From NCBI GenBank assembly GCA_009103225.1, contig RHPI01000385.1, forward strand, positions 197,309 to 261,308: 64,000 nucleotides of DNA, in the 5' to 3' direction. The first letter of the stretch is position 1. Each line of letters begins with the position of its first letter. This document shows, in pieces, positions 26,212-36,664 of this stretch. The notes under the pieces were generated by a model. That model was not told where the DNA came from and made no database searches. It was given only the letters and a program-made list of their open reading frames with translations. The position numbers and the translations under genes are program-made. Origin of the DNA: Chlorokybus atmophyticus. Its lineage: Eukaryota > Streptophyta > Chlorokybophyceae > Chlorokybales > Chlorokybaceae.

Positions 26212-28306
26212 ATGAGCAGGCCCACCCCGTTCTCTCCAATAGACAAGGGTGACCTCAGCAGCTGGAGCCCAACCTCCAACCTCATCTACGAGCGGACCAG
26301 CAACGGGAGCAACGATCGTAGCAGCAGAGGCTCACTGCTGTCTCCAACTTCACTCCGTTCATGTCCACTCCATGGCATCGAGCTTCCCCACTCTCGTCCG
26401 ACAGTGACGACCACGAGATGGAGTTTTCCAGCTTAACCACGTCCCTGCGTTTCTCCGGGCGTGCTGGCACTACCTCGCTGGACGAATTCATCATTAAGTT
26501 CCACTCCAAGATGCGACAGCAGACTCTGAAGAACACATACTGGTTCGATGAGATTTTTTTTCACATTGCTGCTCGGTATCTGGACCATGAAGCACATGAT
26601 GTCTGAAATTCTGTTGCTGAACTGAATCGAGTTGATGGCTATGGCGAGCTCGCCAGTACCATAGCATCTGCGTTACTGCACAGTCCAGCAGCCGTCTTTC
26701 CACCTGCCACTCCCGCTGCATTCACCGGGTTGTCCATAGCGGCAGCCATTCATAGAGCAGAGGAGGAGGAACCTGAGTTGGTGATCGTCAAACTGACCCC
26801 TGCAGAGATTGAGAGCAAGATGGCCGCGCGACAGGCCCGGATCCTGGACCAATCTACTGCCATCCTTGAAGAACAACGCACTGCAGCCGTTGAGGTGGGC
26901 ACACCCCTACCTTTGGCAACACCTGGCTCTCGTGCGGGAGGCAGTGCTTTCACCCTAAGGTCAGTTGCACTGCGCGCACCAGCCATCACTGTAGGTGCAA
27001 CCATCTTTGACTCTCCACTCAAGGATCTATACGCTGCACTTCGTCGCACCTTCCCACCGCAGACCACTAGCAAAGTGGAGGAGTTGAGGCGGTTCCGGCG
27101 CAAGCCCAACGAGGACCCCTTACGCCTGTACTCCGGATTGGAAGGGCTGTTGAAAAACACTGACTACAAAATCGTCAGTGACGAGGCGGCTGCAGTGGTA
27201 TATGTTAATGAGTTGGATGCCACCCTGAGCGAGTTGACGCGCCTGACCCTGAACTGCAGCAGGCCCCTTGGCTACACGCTCAAGCAAGCTTACGAGACTG
27301 CACAAGCCATCCATAAGCGCTTGGTGTATAAGAAGGCAGTGCTGAACACCAACCGCAACGCTCACGGCCTGCAGCCAGCACGGCTGTCGAGCCTCCTCGC
27401 TGCGAACGTGGCCGGGACGCTCCATCAGCACGCGACAAAGGGAAACGGTCAGCGCATACTGCTTTGCCTGCCCCTGTGCTGTGTTGTCGCTGTGGACGGT
27501 ATGGGCACTACAAAAAGGAGTGCACCGAGGAGTACTCAACTCTGGTCTGCAACTACTGTCACAAGATAGGCCACTTGGAGTCAGTATGCTGGCTCAATTC
27601 TCCTGAGTTGAGACCCGTCAACTGCTACAACGGCAACAACTCTGATGGCTACAACAGCAACAACACTGGAGGCCACAACGGCAACAACTCTGGTGGCTAC
27701 AACAGCAATCACACCGGAGGCCATAACAACACCAATTACTACGCCAATGCTCGCAAGGAAGAGCAAGGCTATAGGGGGAAGAATCGCCCTCCCCAGCGTA
27801 AGGGACTGGAAAGACGTCCGCGCGCTGCTGCTGTTGCCGCCAAGGCTCAAGCCAACCCGCCAGCTGATGACCATATAGCTGCCCTCATGGCGCGTATGAC
27901 ACGCTTGGAGGAAGACAAGGAGCAGGACTACCGCGTGTGTTACTCTGCCCGGTGGGCACTGATGGCTAGAAAGCGCACGAGAGACACTAGCACTCCGTCG
28001 CGTATTCAACCATCCCGGCGAGTTCGAGGGGAAGCTGCCACATCGTCAGCAGCCACCTCCTTGAAAGCCACCAGTGGTGCTGCACCCGCAGCAACAGTTA
28101 CACCGGCTATGACGTCGACTCCGTCAACATCAGCAGCAACTGCTCCAATTTCACCAGAAGTTGGTCTGCCAGTGAGCACCGTCGCGCCAACACTGGTGAG
28201 CACTGGTGAGCACGCAGGCAACAGCCACTGCTGTCACCGACCCTGCAGCAGTAGGTTGCACCGGTCTCGCTCTAAGTGTAGGACCACCCGTGTCAGCAAG
28301 CATTAA
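26212..28306 (+). pseudogene. gag region with two CCHC zinc knuckles
   Basis: The frame from 26361 carries a capsid-like helical region (LDEFIIKFHSKMRQQ, later LYAALRRTFPPQTTSKVEELRRF and DPLRLYSGLEGLL), broken by a TGA at 26604-26606. A shift near 27440 moves to the frame that encodes two zinc knuckles, CRCGRYGHYKKEC and CNYCHKIGHLESVC, each CX2CX4HX4C. An Asn/Gly/His-rich stretch made of NSNNTGGHNGNN-like repeats follows, then a basic and then an Ala/Thr/Pro-rich tail. These parts bind and package the element's RNA in related elements. Confidence 0.8.
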
Positions 28307-29863
28307 GACCACCCTCGCGATATTAAGCGGCACTCTCGCCACCATCGGCAGTGCCATCGTCGAGCCTGCTGCCACCGCAGCGACACGCGCATCTACATTG
28401 CCCGCCCTCGACGTCACACAAGCTGTCCCGCGAGGTCAGCAAGCTGAGCGTGCATGGGAGACCATCATGTGTGGAGCAGATCCCACTACCATTGCTTTTA
28501 GGCGCGGAGGCGAGCGCACAACACGCGTCGAACGCAGTTACCGAGTCTTCCCACTGCCTAAATATCACACGCTGCCAGAACAGACTCAGCGGCAACTGGA
28601 GGATGAAATCCTCGCCGGCACGGCGCCTCCCATGCGAGACCGTGCGTTTGTAGTTAGAACACCTGTTGTACTGGAGTTGGCATTACAGCTGTTCTTGACT
28701 CTGCATAACGACATGCAGACGGCACCACGCCAACCCGCACCAGTCCATCATGAACCCTGTGAGCCCAGCCCACTGGACACGTATTAGGACCGGCAAGCCA
28801 ATGTACAGCAGCACAACGCTGATACAGCCGACATGCCTCTGGGCAACTACGAAGCACCGAGGCCTTTCAATACTGTTCGACTTCATAAGCGCTACACCGC
28901 GCTGGAACAGGCGTTCACCTGGCGACAAGACCAAGCGGCAGCAATCGACGCAAGAGCGCACACCCTTGCCAGTGCTCGCGCTGGCGTTCTTCAACCCACA
29001 GTCGCTGGCCCATCATCCAGTACGACACCTCTCGTCGGTGGGCTCAACATTGACCAGATGAAGGCGCTGGCCCAACAAACCAGGGGGGACGGATGTTGTG
29101 GATGCGAGAAGGTGGTAATGCGGCTCGAGCAAGACTGGTGACTTGGCTAGTTACCAATCACCCCGCAGTCCCCCTGATCGCCTTTGGTACCAGATTGTCC
29201 TGGTTGGACGCCTTCCTGCGCTTGCTACGGCAAGCATATAACGAGGTTGCCTCGGTAGCTACTGACACCCTAGAAGGAGCACAAGAGGCCATACTGAGAT
29301 TGCCAAGGGTGGAAGCAGCGCGGCAACGCAGACGCATCGCAGCTGCTTATGAGCAGCATGTCCAATAGCCATAGATTTACCTCACTGTGCGGACGCGAGC
29401 AACAACGGTGTTGAAGGTGGGAGCGGTCAATGGCAGATGGGATGCCTACATGGCAGGGATCTTAAGGGTTCTTACCATCACCCACGACATAAGAGCGCGG
29501 CTCCTGCGCGCAGTGTATTTCCAGCCCATGCCTCAGAATCACCGCTGTAGTAACGTGGTCAACAACCCAACAGCCACATGGGAAGGTAACCTGGTCAGGG
29601 AGGCAGCTCATGCAGTACGCTGGACTTATGTGGAAGAACAGGCTGCACGGGAGGTGGGCCCACAAACACCCGGTCCTCCAGGGTTTCCGCAACAGCTACT
29701 GGCTACGCCGCCAGGAATGACCCCAGCCACACGGAGACGCAATCCCCCTGCGGCACAATTAGGGCAGCCACAGGCAGCACCACCACCACCCAGGCCACAG
29801 CGTGTTTATCAACAGCCAAGACAAGGATGGTTTGGGCCAGGCCGCGGTCAAGGAGGTGCTTAA
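28206..29863 (+). pseudogene. retrotransposon ORF segments of unknown function between gag and protease
   Basis: Three successive open stretches (28206-28787, 28833-29141 and 29093-29368, 29387-29863) change frame. They include helical segments (for example YTALEQAFTWRQDQAAAIDARAHTL) and end in a Pro/Gln/Gly-rich region with GWFGPGRGQGG. I recognise no domain. They could be a second gag-like or linker portion of the polyprotein. Confidence 0.5.
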
Positions 29864-29989
29864 GACCCAGCTGGTCGAGGGGCGCTTGCCGCACTGCGCT
29901 CGACACCACCGGAGGAGACTGCAGTTGCAGACACCCTACGCACACGCTACTGACGATTCAAGCGGCTGCGCATCCACGCCAACGCAGCC

Positions 29990-30367
29990 ATGATTGCCAA
30001 CCAAGGCAAGCATGTTTCTATCAATGGACGAGCATCCAAGCGAGTGATGCTGGACTCTGGAGCCCAGCCTGTCATCATTGGACGTTACCTCGCACGTGAC
30101 CTTTGCATCACCAGCGCTGAGCTGATGGCGTGCCCATACGTGCACGACACCGCAACCGGCAGCCGTGACAAGGCGATTGGCATCATCAAGCAAGCCCTCT
30201 GCATTCGCTTGACAGGAGAGGACCCGTCCCACAGCACCGAGGTCATACAGAAGTGTGTGGTCACCGACGCAGGATCCTTCGACCTGTTGTTGGAACAGGA
30301 CTCTAACTTCCCTGTTGGCATGGGGCTAGACTGCTGGACAGAGAAGGCATGGTTTCGTTCTCATTGA
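29990..30367 (+). pseudogene. retropepsin-like aspartic protease domain
   Basis: The frame contains SKRVMLDSGAQPVIIGRYLA, where DSGA is the catalytic motif of retropepsins. It continues through a beta-rich segment to FDLLLEQDSNFPVGMGLD, matching the second hydrophobic strand that normally precedes the flap-closing Gly. It lies between the gag remnants and the methyltransferase, as expected for a polyprotein protease. The frame closes at 30367, just before the methyltransferase frame at 30411. Confidence 0.75.
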
Positions 30368-30410
30368 GATAAGGAGGACCGAGGTTCAAGGATATCTGCC
30401 TCTCGAGCTG

Positions 30411-32097
30411 GTGGCTCGCACTCGTTCCCACCGGAGGTCAGCTGCCACCGCCACCTACAGGTCGCTGTCGGCAACCACTAACAGGTCAGCTGCGACAGCC
30501 CCCCACAGGTTGGGTTTGACAACCACTGACAGATCATCTACGGTGGTCACCCAGGAGTCGGAACAAGACTCTTCTATCCCATACGACGAGTCTCAGGAAG
30601 ATGCCACTGAAGAAGTGGCCCACCAGAAACCAGTGAAACGCCGCTGGCGCGCACAGGTGGTCGCACATCTACTACTGACCAGACCACGGCTCACTTCACG
30701 GTTCCCTCTCTACAAAGACAAAGCTGCTGTCCAGGAACAACACCAGGTGGCCATTGGAGTAGTGGAGTTTCACGTATTCCGGCGACAACAAGGCATCACC
30801 GTGTTGGAACTGTATGGAGGAATATGTAGTGGCCTCGCCGCTGTCCTCAACACCGGCGCGACGGTCACTAAGTACTCCTACTGTGACCCTGATCCACACG
30901 CACAGATTGCCCTGGGCCACCTGCGCCACCTACACAACTGCTACCCGCGGCGACTGCCGCTATCGGCACTGCAAGGCAGTCTGAAGACACTGCCACAGGA
31001 AATCCACTTAATTACTGCGGATCACCTCCTAGCGGTGGGCAACATCGACCTGCTGATAGCAGGATGGGAGTGTCAACGACACTTCACAGCAGAGCAGCAG
31101 CCAAGGACTTGCTGATCCTCGCTTACAACTATTGTAGGAACTGATGCGTGTCATTACAATCATTTAAAGCAACCAGCTGTCCCGGCCTTCACGATACATC
31201 ATCGAGAATGTGAACTCCGAGAACGATAAGCATCATCACGTGGCCAACAGCTTCCAACAGGTGTGTTCTTTACTAGGACATCCTCTCAGAATCAACGCAG
31301 CGCGTCATGGCTTCCGTGCTCATCACGTCCGTGCCAAGTAGAGCAACCTGGTCACAGTCGAAGGTCTGTTTGCGGTTGAGAATCTGCACAGCAGTCGTCC
31401 ACGCGATCTGACCATAGACGCTATCCTGGACTCTGAGCGCACAGCACAACCAGTCACCCGACACGATTACCACCACTTCTACCAGTGCAACCAGCCTAGT
31501 CAACCACGTCGTGCGCTCCCCACTCTGGTGTCTTACCTAGGATCATACACCTTCCGCAACCACGGCACAGGCATGGTGTTGGATTCCAACACAGGCCAGC
31601 TAGAGGAACCCAACGCACGTGAGCGCGAGCGCGCCATGAGCTTCTCTCCAGGCAGTATCACAGGTTCCACGCTGACCGACAGTCAGCAATGCCAATTGTT
31701 GGGACGCGCCATTGATCTGAACAGCATGGTATGGTTATTGGAAATGTGCTTTGCTCTTCAAGACCGCCATGTGTCCTTCCACGAGCTCGAACATTTGGCA
31801 GGGGGGTGGGCCGATCGCGTGCAAGAGACCAAAGCGGCACACACCGCCCTCGAAATCGCCCATATGGAGGAGCAGACAGCAGTCACTGTGGAGGACATCC
31901 CAGTGGTCGCCAATGCCACCTCTTGGTCCCATGCCATTGGACCACTGGCTACAGGCCAGACGCGAGAACAATTGGAGGCTCTCTTCAACAAGTGGAGAAG
32001 TCAGTTCAGTTTCAGCGTAAAGGAACTGGGCGTTTGCTCAGTTTACCAGATGGACATCGAGTTGGTGGACACCGAACCGGTGTTTCGACAACAGTAC
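30411..32097 (+). pseudogene. cytosine-C5 DNA methyltransferase-like domain of the retrotransposon
   Basis: A Ser/Thr/Arg-rich N-terminal part leads to motif I of C5 methyltransferases (ITVLELYGGICSGLAAVL), an acidic SAM-contact strand (YCDPDPHAQIA) and motif IV (NIDLLIAGWECQ; canonical PCQ reads ECQ). After a shift near 31095 the next frame gives motif VI (YIIENV), LLGHPLRINAARHGFRAHHVRA, which resembles the motif VIII region, and the motif IX-X region (FRNHGTGMV, ERERAMSFSPGSIT, LLGRAIDLNSMVWLLE). Stops at 31135, 31165 and 31339 break it. The MDIELVDTEPV strand at the end leads directly into the reverse transcriptase. In an active relative it would methylate DNA, plausibly the element's own copies; that role is inference. 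Confidence 0.8.
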
Positions 32098-32604
32098 TGT
32101 TGAGAATATTCCTACATTACAGGTCAATAGGTCAGTCGGTCAGCTTGCCCTCTATATAGGAATAGCCGCAAGAAGGTTCCAGGCGAAGACTCGAGAAGGT
32201 CCAGGCGCGGACATGAGTTGAGAGAAGGTTCCAGGCGCGGACATGAATCTGGAAGACTCGGGCGTGGTTAGAAGAATGATGACAGCTCGGTGGTTACTTG
32301 ACCATATGGCACGTATGGCGGCATGTTGGAAAGCTCTTAAAATTAGCTACGTGGAGCAACTTAGAGCGCAGGTTAAGGTTGAGTGTGCTAGACGCAGTAG
32401 CTTCTAGAGTAGAAGCATGTGTAGCTGGCGGGTATAAAAGCCCGGACTTGTACACTCTGAAACACTCTTGTTGGTGTGGAGTCGCAAGTCACGATGTAGC
32501 ATGTGTATATGCTAAGGTCCTGTAGTGCATGGTTTCCTCATGTTGGTGTTGCTGTTGGCGTGCACACATGTGTATGTGTAGGCTTCTCATCGTCCATCTC
32601 AACA
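32098..32604 (+). mobile_element. nested solo LTR of a second retrotransposon family
   Basis: A 507-bp insertion bounded by TGTTGAGA...TCTCAACA (perfect 8-bp terminal inverted repeat, TG..CA ends) and a 5-bp target duplication AGTAC (32093-32097 and 32605-32609). It splits the host polyprotein at FRQQY/RLSKLEED; excising the insert and one AGTAC restores the host frame exactly. It contains heat-shock-element-like motifs and a TATA box. Confidence 0.93.
32172..32442 (+). promoter_or_regulatory. heat-shock-element-like repeats and TATA box in the nested LTR
   Basis: AGAAGGTTCC occurs at about 32171-32180 and 32223-32232, with a weaker copy (GAGAAGGTCC) near 32193, each followed by AGGCG. GAAnnTTC is the heat-shock element half-site pair. 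GTATAAAAG lies near 32432. This is consistent with a U3 promoter inducible by heat; induction is inference. Confidence 0.5.
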
Positions 32605-33936
32605 AGTACCGACTCTCCAAGTTGGAAGAAGACTCGGTGGAGCAGAGGTGTAAGGCTCTGCTAGATGCAGGCCTGATTGAGGAGTCCACATTGGACTTTG
32701 CGGCCGCGACCGTCATGCCCTTGTAGAAGGATTCATTAGGCAAGTGGACAGATTGGCGCATGTGTGACTATCGCCCCCTCAACAACAAGACCAAACAAGA
32801 CAGGTATTTAATGCCTACTGCAGAGGATGATGTAGGAGACTGCACCGTCTTCAGCATTTTTGATATGCAATAAGGGTACAACCAGATCGCCATTAAGGAG
32901 GAGGACAAGCACAAGACCTCTTTCTGGGGCAACCGGCAGCTGTACCAGTGGAAGGTCATGCCCTTCGGACTAAAGAACGCTCCTGCCAAGTTCCAGCACG
33001 TCATGGACAAAGCCTTGAAGGGGCTGGACTTCGCGCGATGCTACATTGACGACATTGTCATCTTCAGTCGCAGTAACGACGAGCACCTGCAGCACATCAA
33101 GGAAGTGCTGCAGGTGCTGAAAAGACTCAAGGGGGTGGGGATTACAGTGCACCCCGACAAGTGCACCTTCTTCACTCGCAAGGTACCCTACCTAGGGCAC
33201 ATGATTGTGCCCCACGGTGTGTACATACAGCAGGCAAAGGTGGAGGGCAGCTATTTCTGCTCCCACAGACCTTACGCATTTGCGTGCCTTTCTGGGCCTT
33301 GCCAACTACTATCGCCGGTTCGTGAAGGAATTCGCAAAGATCGCGCGACTCCTCAACGAGCTTCTGAAGAAGGAGGTGGAGTTTGCGTGGAAGGAGCCAC
33401 AACAGCAGGCGTTTGAGGAGCTAAAGGGCAGGCTCACCACTGCTCCCTGCAACGTCCTGACTACAACAAGCCCTTCATCATCACACCAACTGGAGCAAGC
33501 TTGGGATGGGGGCTGTGCTGGTACAGCACGATGACAATAAGAAGAAGCGGGTGGTGTCGTACGCCAGCAGAAGCAACAACAGCGCTGAGGCCAACTACAG
33601 CAGCTACGAGGGGGAGTGCCTCGCTGCAGTATGGGCTATCTTCTTCTTCAGACCTTTCCTCTTGGTCGACAATTGCAGCTGGTCACCGATCATCAGCCAC
33701 TCAAGTGGTTGATGACCAACCAACATCTGACAAGGGAACTTTCTCGCTGGGCTTTGTTGCTGCAGGATTATAACTTTAAGATCGACCACCGCGCCGGCCT
33801 CACCAACCAGGACTCTTATGGCCTCAGTCGCAACCCTCACCGCACTAACGATGCAACCGGAGCTCGGCACGAGCTCGGCTCTGTAGCAGCAGCTCCAACC
33901 ATGGCGGCCATGTTTGCTGTTGCCGCGTTAGGATAA
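32605..33936 (+). pseudogene. reverse transcriptase and RNase H of the retrotransposon
   Basis: RT begins with YRLSKLEEDSVEQRCKALLDAGLIEES and continues through DYRPLNNKT, an AAATVMP strand, FWGNRQLYQW, MPFGLKNAPAKFQHVMD and the catalytic YIDD (33042-33053) to YLGHMIVPHGV. Stops at 32724 and 32871 and a shift near 33255 interrupt it. The connection domain (LRAFLGLANYYRRFVKEFAKIARLL) follows in another frame. RNase H is split over two more frames: MGAVLVQHDD, VVSYASRS, NYSSYEGECLAAVWAI and VTDHQPLKWL, LQDYNFKIDHRAGLTNQD. Domain order RT then RH is that of Ty3/gypsy. Confidence 0.9.
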
Positions 33937-34002
33937 GGGCGTTAGATCAACACTACCTTAACAACAGAGGAGATTCCTGCCCTTGAGTCTACCGACCCCA
34001 CA

Positions 34003-35577
34003 GTGACCATTTCCTTAGGGGACGTCCACGCGGTCGACATCGAGGTCGACGATAATGAGCTGGCACCCACCGACACCAAGCAGGACATATGGCTGGACAA
34101 GCCATCACTCTCCTTCCTTCAAAGTGGCAAGCTTCTTTGCAACATGAATGCACGAGAGAAAGATCGTGTCAGTCAACGCACCCGCCACTATCGGTGGGTG
34201 GATGACAAGGTGTACCGCCGCGTCCAGGACGAGGACAAAGAGGTGCGAACACCAGCCACACGCGAGGGCATCATTGCTGCCCTCCACACTCAGCTTGGAC
34301 ACTTTGGTGTCAAGCGTACCGTCAGTCTGGTAAGGGTGCAATATTGGTGGTATGGGCTGTCCAAACAGGTGCAGGGGTTCGTCAGTCGCTGCCAGCAGTG
34401 CGATATGGTACGCGCAAGCCTCAACACACGCGGCGCCACCTTGTACCCTCTCCCCATCTCTGGGCTGTTCTATCGCTGGGGACTCGACATCTTGGGAGAC
34501 TTGGCACCCTCGGCACGGGGCAACCGCTACATCCTGATCATGATCGAGCACTTCTCCAAATGGGTGGAGCTGGTGCCATTACCCGGCAAGAGCAGCAGGG
34601 GGGTGTCTCCAGCCTTGCTCTCCCATGTTCTCAGCCGGTTTGGCAGTTGCGCTAAGGTCATCACCGACCAGGGCACTGAATTACCAGGGGAGTTTGACAC
34701 CCTGCTGGATAGATGCTACATCGATCATCGCCGTACTTCGCGTGACCACCCTCAAGCCGACGGTCTCGCCGAGCGGACGGTGCAGACTATTAAGAAGGCA
34801 CTCCGCAAGTACGTGCTGGAGTATAAGAAGAACACCAAGGACGACCACCTTCCGTGGGTGGCTCTTCGATACCGACCGTTAAAGCAGGCGGCTCTGCGCA
34901 AGTACAGCCCATACTACCTGCTGTTCGGGCGTACGCCATTGCTTCCCTTTCGTGCACAGCAGGAAGTAGACCGTGCGGTGAACAACCTCGACGATCCCGA
35001 CTGGATGCACCACGACATAACCACACGCGCCACGCTGTTCGAGCACACCGTCCCGATGGCCTTCAACAACCTGCGCATCGCACAGCACCGCGACACCCTG
35101 CGCTACGAGCGCGTGCGGAGCGGCTTCTACAAGGAGCGCTAACGGCGGTTTCAAGCAGGGGACTTTGCCTACCGCATGGCAGCCACCAATGACACGCTCG
35201 ACACCTCCGTGGGCCGCATCGTCTACAAGGTACTCAAGGTGTACCCCACAGGAGTGCTGGACCTTCTTGGTCAAAACGGCGAGAGGTTGAAAGACAACAT
35301 GGTGAACTGTGCGCCATGTCACCTTCCTTACATAGCAGGCTTCGCGCGCATCCAGCACTCTCGCCCCGCCCGCAGCACACGCTGTGAACGCTGCGGCAAT
35401 GCCGGCGACGACGCACTCATAATGCTCTGCGATGGTTGCAACAAGGGCCTGCATTGCTACTGTCTGGAGCCCCCACTGGACGCAATACCCATGGAGGAGT
35501 ACTGGTGCGACGATTGCCGCACCAACGGTCCTCCTCACCTGCGTTATCAGCTGAGCTCTGGAGCTGGAACCTCCTAA
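34003..35577 (+). pseudogene. DDE integrase with C-terminal PHD finger
   Basis: The longest intact frame (34003-35142) has the HHCC zinc-binding segment (LHTQLGHFGVKRTVSL...SRCQQCDMV). The catalytic DDE core shows WGLDILGDL, VITDQGTEL and HPQADGLAERTVQTIKKAL, followed by PYYLLFGRTPLLP. A TAA at 35140-35142 interrupts the frame before RRFQAGDFAYRM, the usual post-core strand. The same frame continues to an SH3-like region and a PHD finger with C4HC3 spacing (CERCGNAGDDALIMLCDGC, HCYC, WCDDC) ending at 35577. PHD fingers bind histone H3 tails, so this one may steer integration or act in chromatin; that is inference. Confidence 0.88.
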
Positions 35578-35592
35578 AAAGCTCAGGGGGGG
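35576..35592 (+). other. polypurine-tract-like sequence
   Basis: AAAAAGCTCAGGGGGGG immediately precedes the TGG that opens B1. LTR elements prime plus-strand DNA synthesis at such a tract directly before the 3' repeat. Confidence 0.5.
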
Positions 35593-35830
35593 TGGCTTGT
35601 TCCTATGTGTCCTACGGCACAGCATGTACACTAAGGAGGACACCGCCTCCACATGTCCGTGTGACTCAGCAACAGCGGAGCAGCTCCACCAAGCACTCCT
35701 CGCCATACGAGCTGGGTTATCTTTTACTTTTGCTGCATGTTATAACATGTTGCAGCAGCAGGGCTAGCAAGCATGACTTTCCCTGCAGCGGCCCGAGACA
35801 GTGTGACCCTCGACTCCCCTCGACCCGACA
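35593..35830 (+). repeat. repeat B1
   Basis: 238 bp from TGGCTTGTT to CCCGACA, matching the end of the element (36427-36664) and the matching part of the solo LTR at 22991. It is separated from A2 by only two bases (GC), giving a GACA-GC-TGTC junction. Confidence 0.9.
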
Positions 35831-35832
35831 GC

Positions 35833-36438
35833 TGTCATGCCTAGTGCCCACACATACCAGCCTTCATCGGGCATATCTACATCGAAACCGTCGCCCGGCC
35901 TACCAACATACCAACGCGCGCGCGACCCTGACCAGTAGCTAGGTCATGACTTCAGGGTAGCTCACGACCATAGCCTACATAGGCACCGCGCGTAGCTGTT
36001 CAGTCGTGAGTTCAGTTATAAGTTGTGTTCTATATCGAGTGACAATCGCTGTGGAATTAGCCTCGATATGACCATTAGCTTATGTTCCGAGCAGTCATGA
36101 TTTGACTTGTATAAGTAGTCACAGTGTTCACCGGATCAGCTGGTGACACTGTGAGTGAGAAAGTTAAGAGCTTGGGAAACGACTTGAAAATGCGAACACG
36201 CCATCCCAGTCACCAACAACCCCTTCACGGTGTGAGAGCCTGTGCATGCTAGTGTGTGCATCGTGCTTGTCATCGTTGTAAGCTTGGTGTGCCTGGTTGC
36301 AGTGAGGTTGTTGGCATCAGTCAGGGCATAGTATCCACGTGTTGCTTGCTCATTCACCTTACTTAACAGTGTAACACATTCACCGCTCATGCAAAGAACT
36401 GTGTAAACAGCACTACCTATAGTAGTGGCGTGTTGACT
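35833..36438 (+). repeat. repeat A2
   Basis: 606 bp starting TGTCATGCC, the partner of A1. Unlike A1 it runs straight on into the B sequence. Confidence 0.9.
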
Positions 36439-36664
36439 GTGTGTCCTACAGCACAGCATGTACACTAAGGAGGACACCACCTCCACATGTCCGTGTGACT
36501 CAGCAACAGCGGAGCGGCTCCACCAAGAACTCTTCGCTATACGAGCTGGGTTATTATTTACTTTTGCTACATGTTATAACATGTTGCAGCAGCAGGGCTA
36601 GCAAGCATGACTTTCGCTGCAGCGGCCCGAGACAGTGTGACCCTCGACTCCCCTCGACCCGATA
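36439..36664 (+). repeat. repeat B2 (right terminus)
   Basis: 226 bp matching B1, ending GATA where other copies end GACA, followed by the AAGG target duplication. Confidence 0.9.

Larger units (their letters stand above)
25394..36664 (+). mobile_element. Ty3/gypsy-type retrotransposon with split direct repeats, C5-methyltransferase and PHD finger
   Basis: An 11,271-bp element flanked by AAGG on both sides (25390-25393 and 36665-36668), ending TGTC...GATA. Order: repeat A1, gag with two zinc knuckles, protease, cytosine-C5 methyltransferase-like domain, reverse transcriptase, RNase H, DDE integrase, PHD finger, purine-rich tract, then B1, A2, B2. The RT-RH-IN order, the YIDD motif and the chromovirus-like integrase place it in Ty3/gypsy. 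The coding region has frameshifts and at least seven in-frame stops, so this copy is inactive. A1 and A2 differ mainly by C/T and G/A transitions. A 507-bp LTR of another family is nested inside at 32098-32604. The repeat order A1-ORFs-B1-A2-B2 differs from the standard LTR layout. Confidence 0.9.

Noticed and set aside
25394-36664. DIRS/PAT element with tyrosine recombinase
   Set aside because: The repeat layout fits, but the encoded recombinase is an HHCC/DDE integrase and there is a target duplication.
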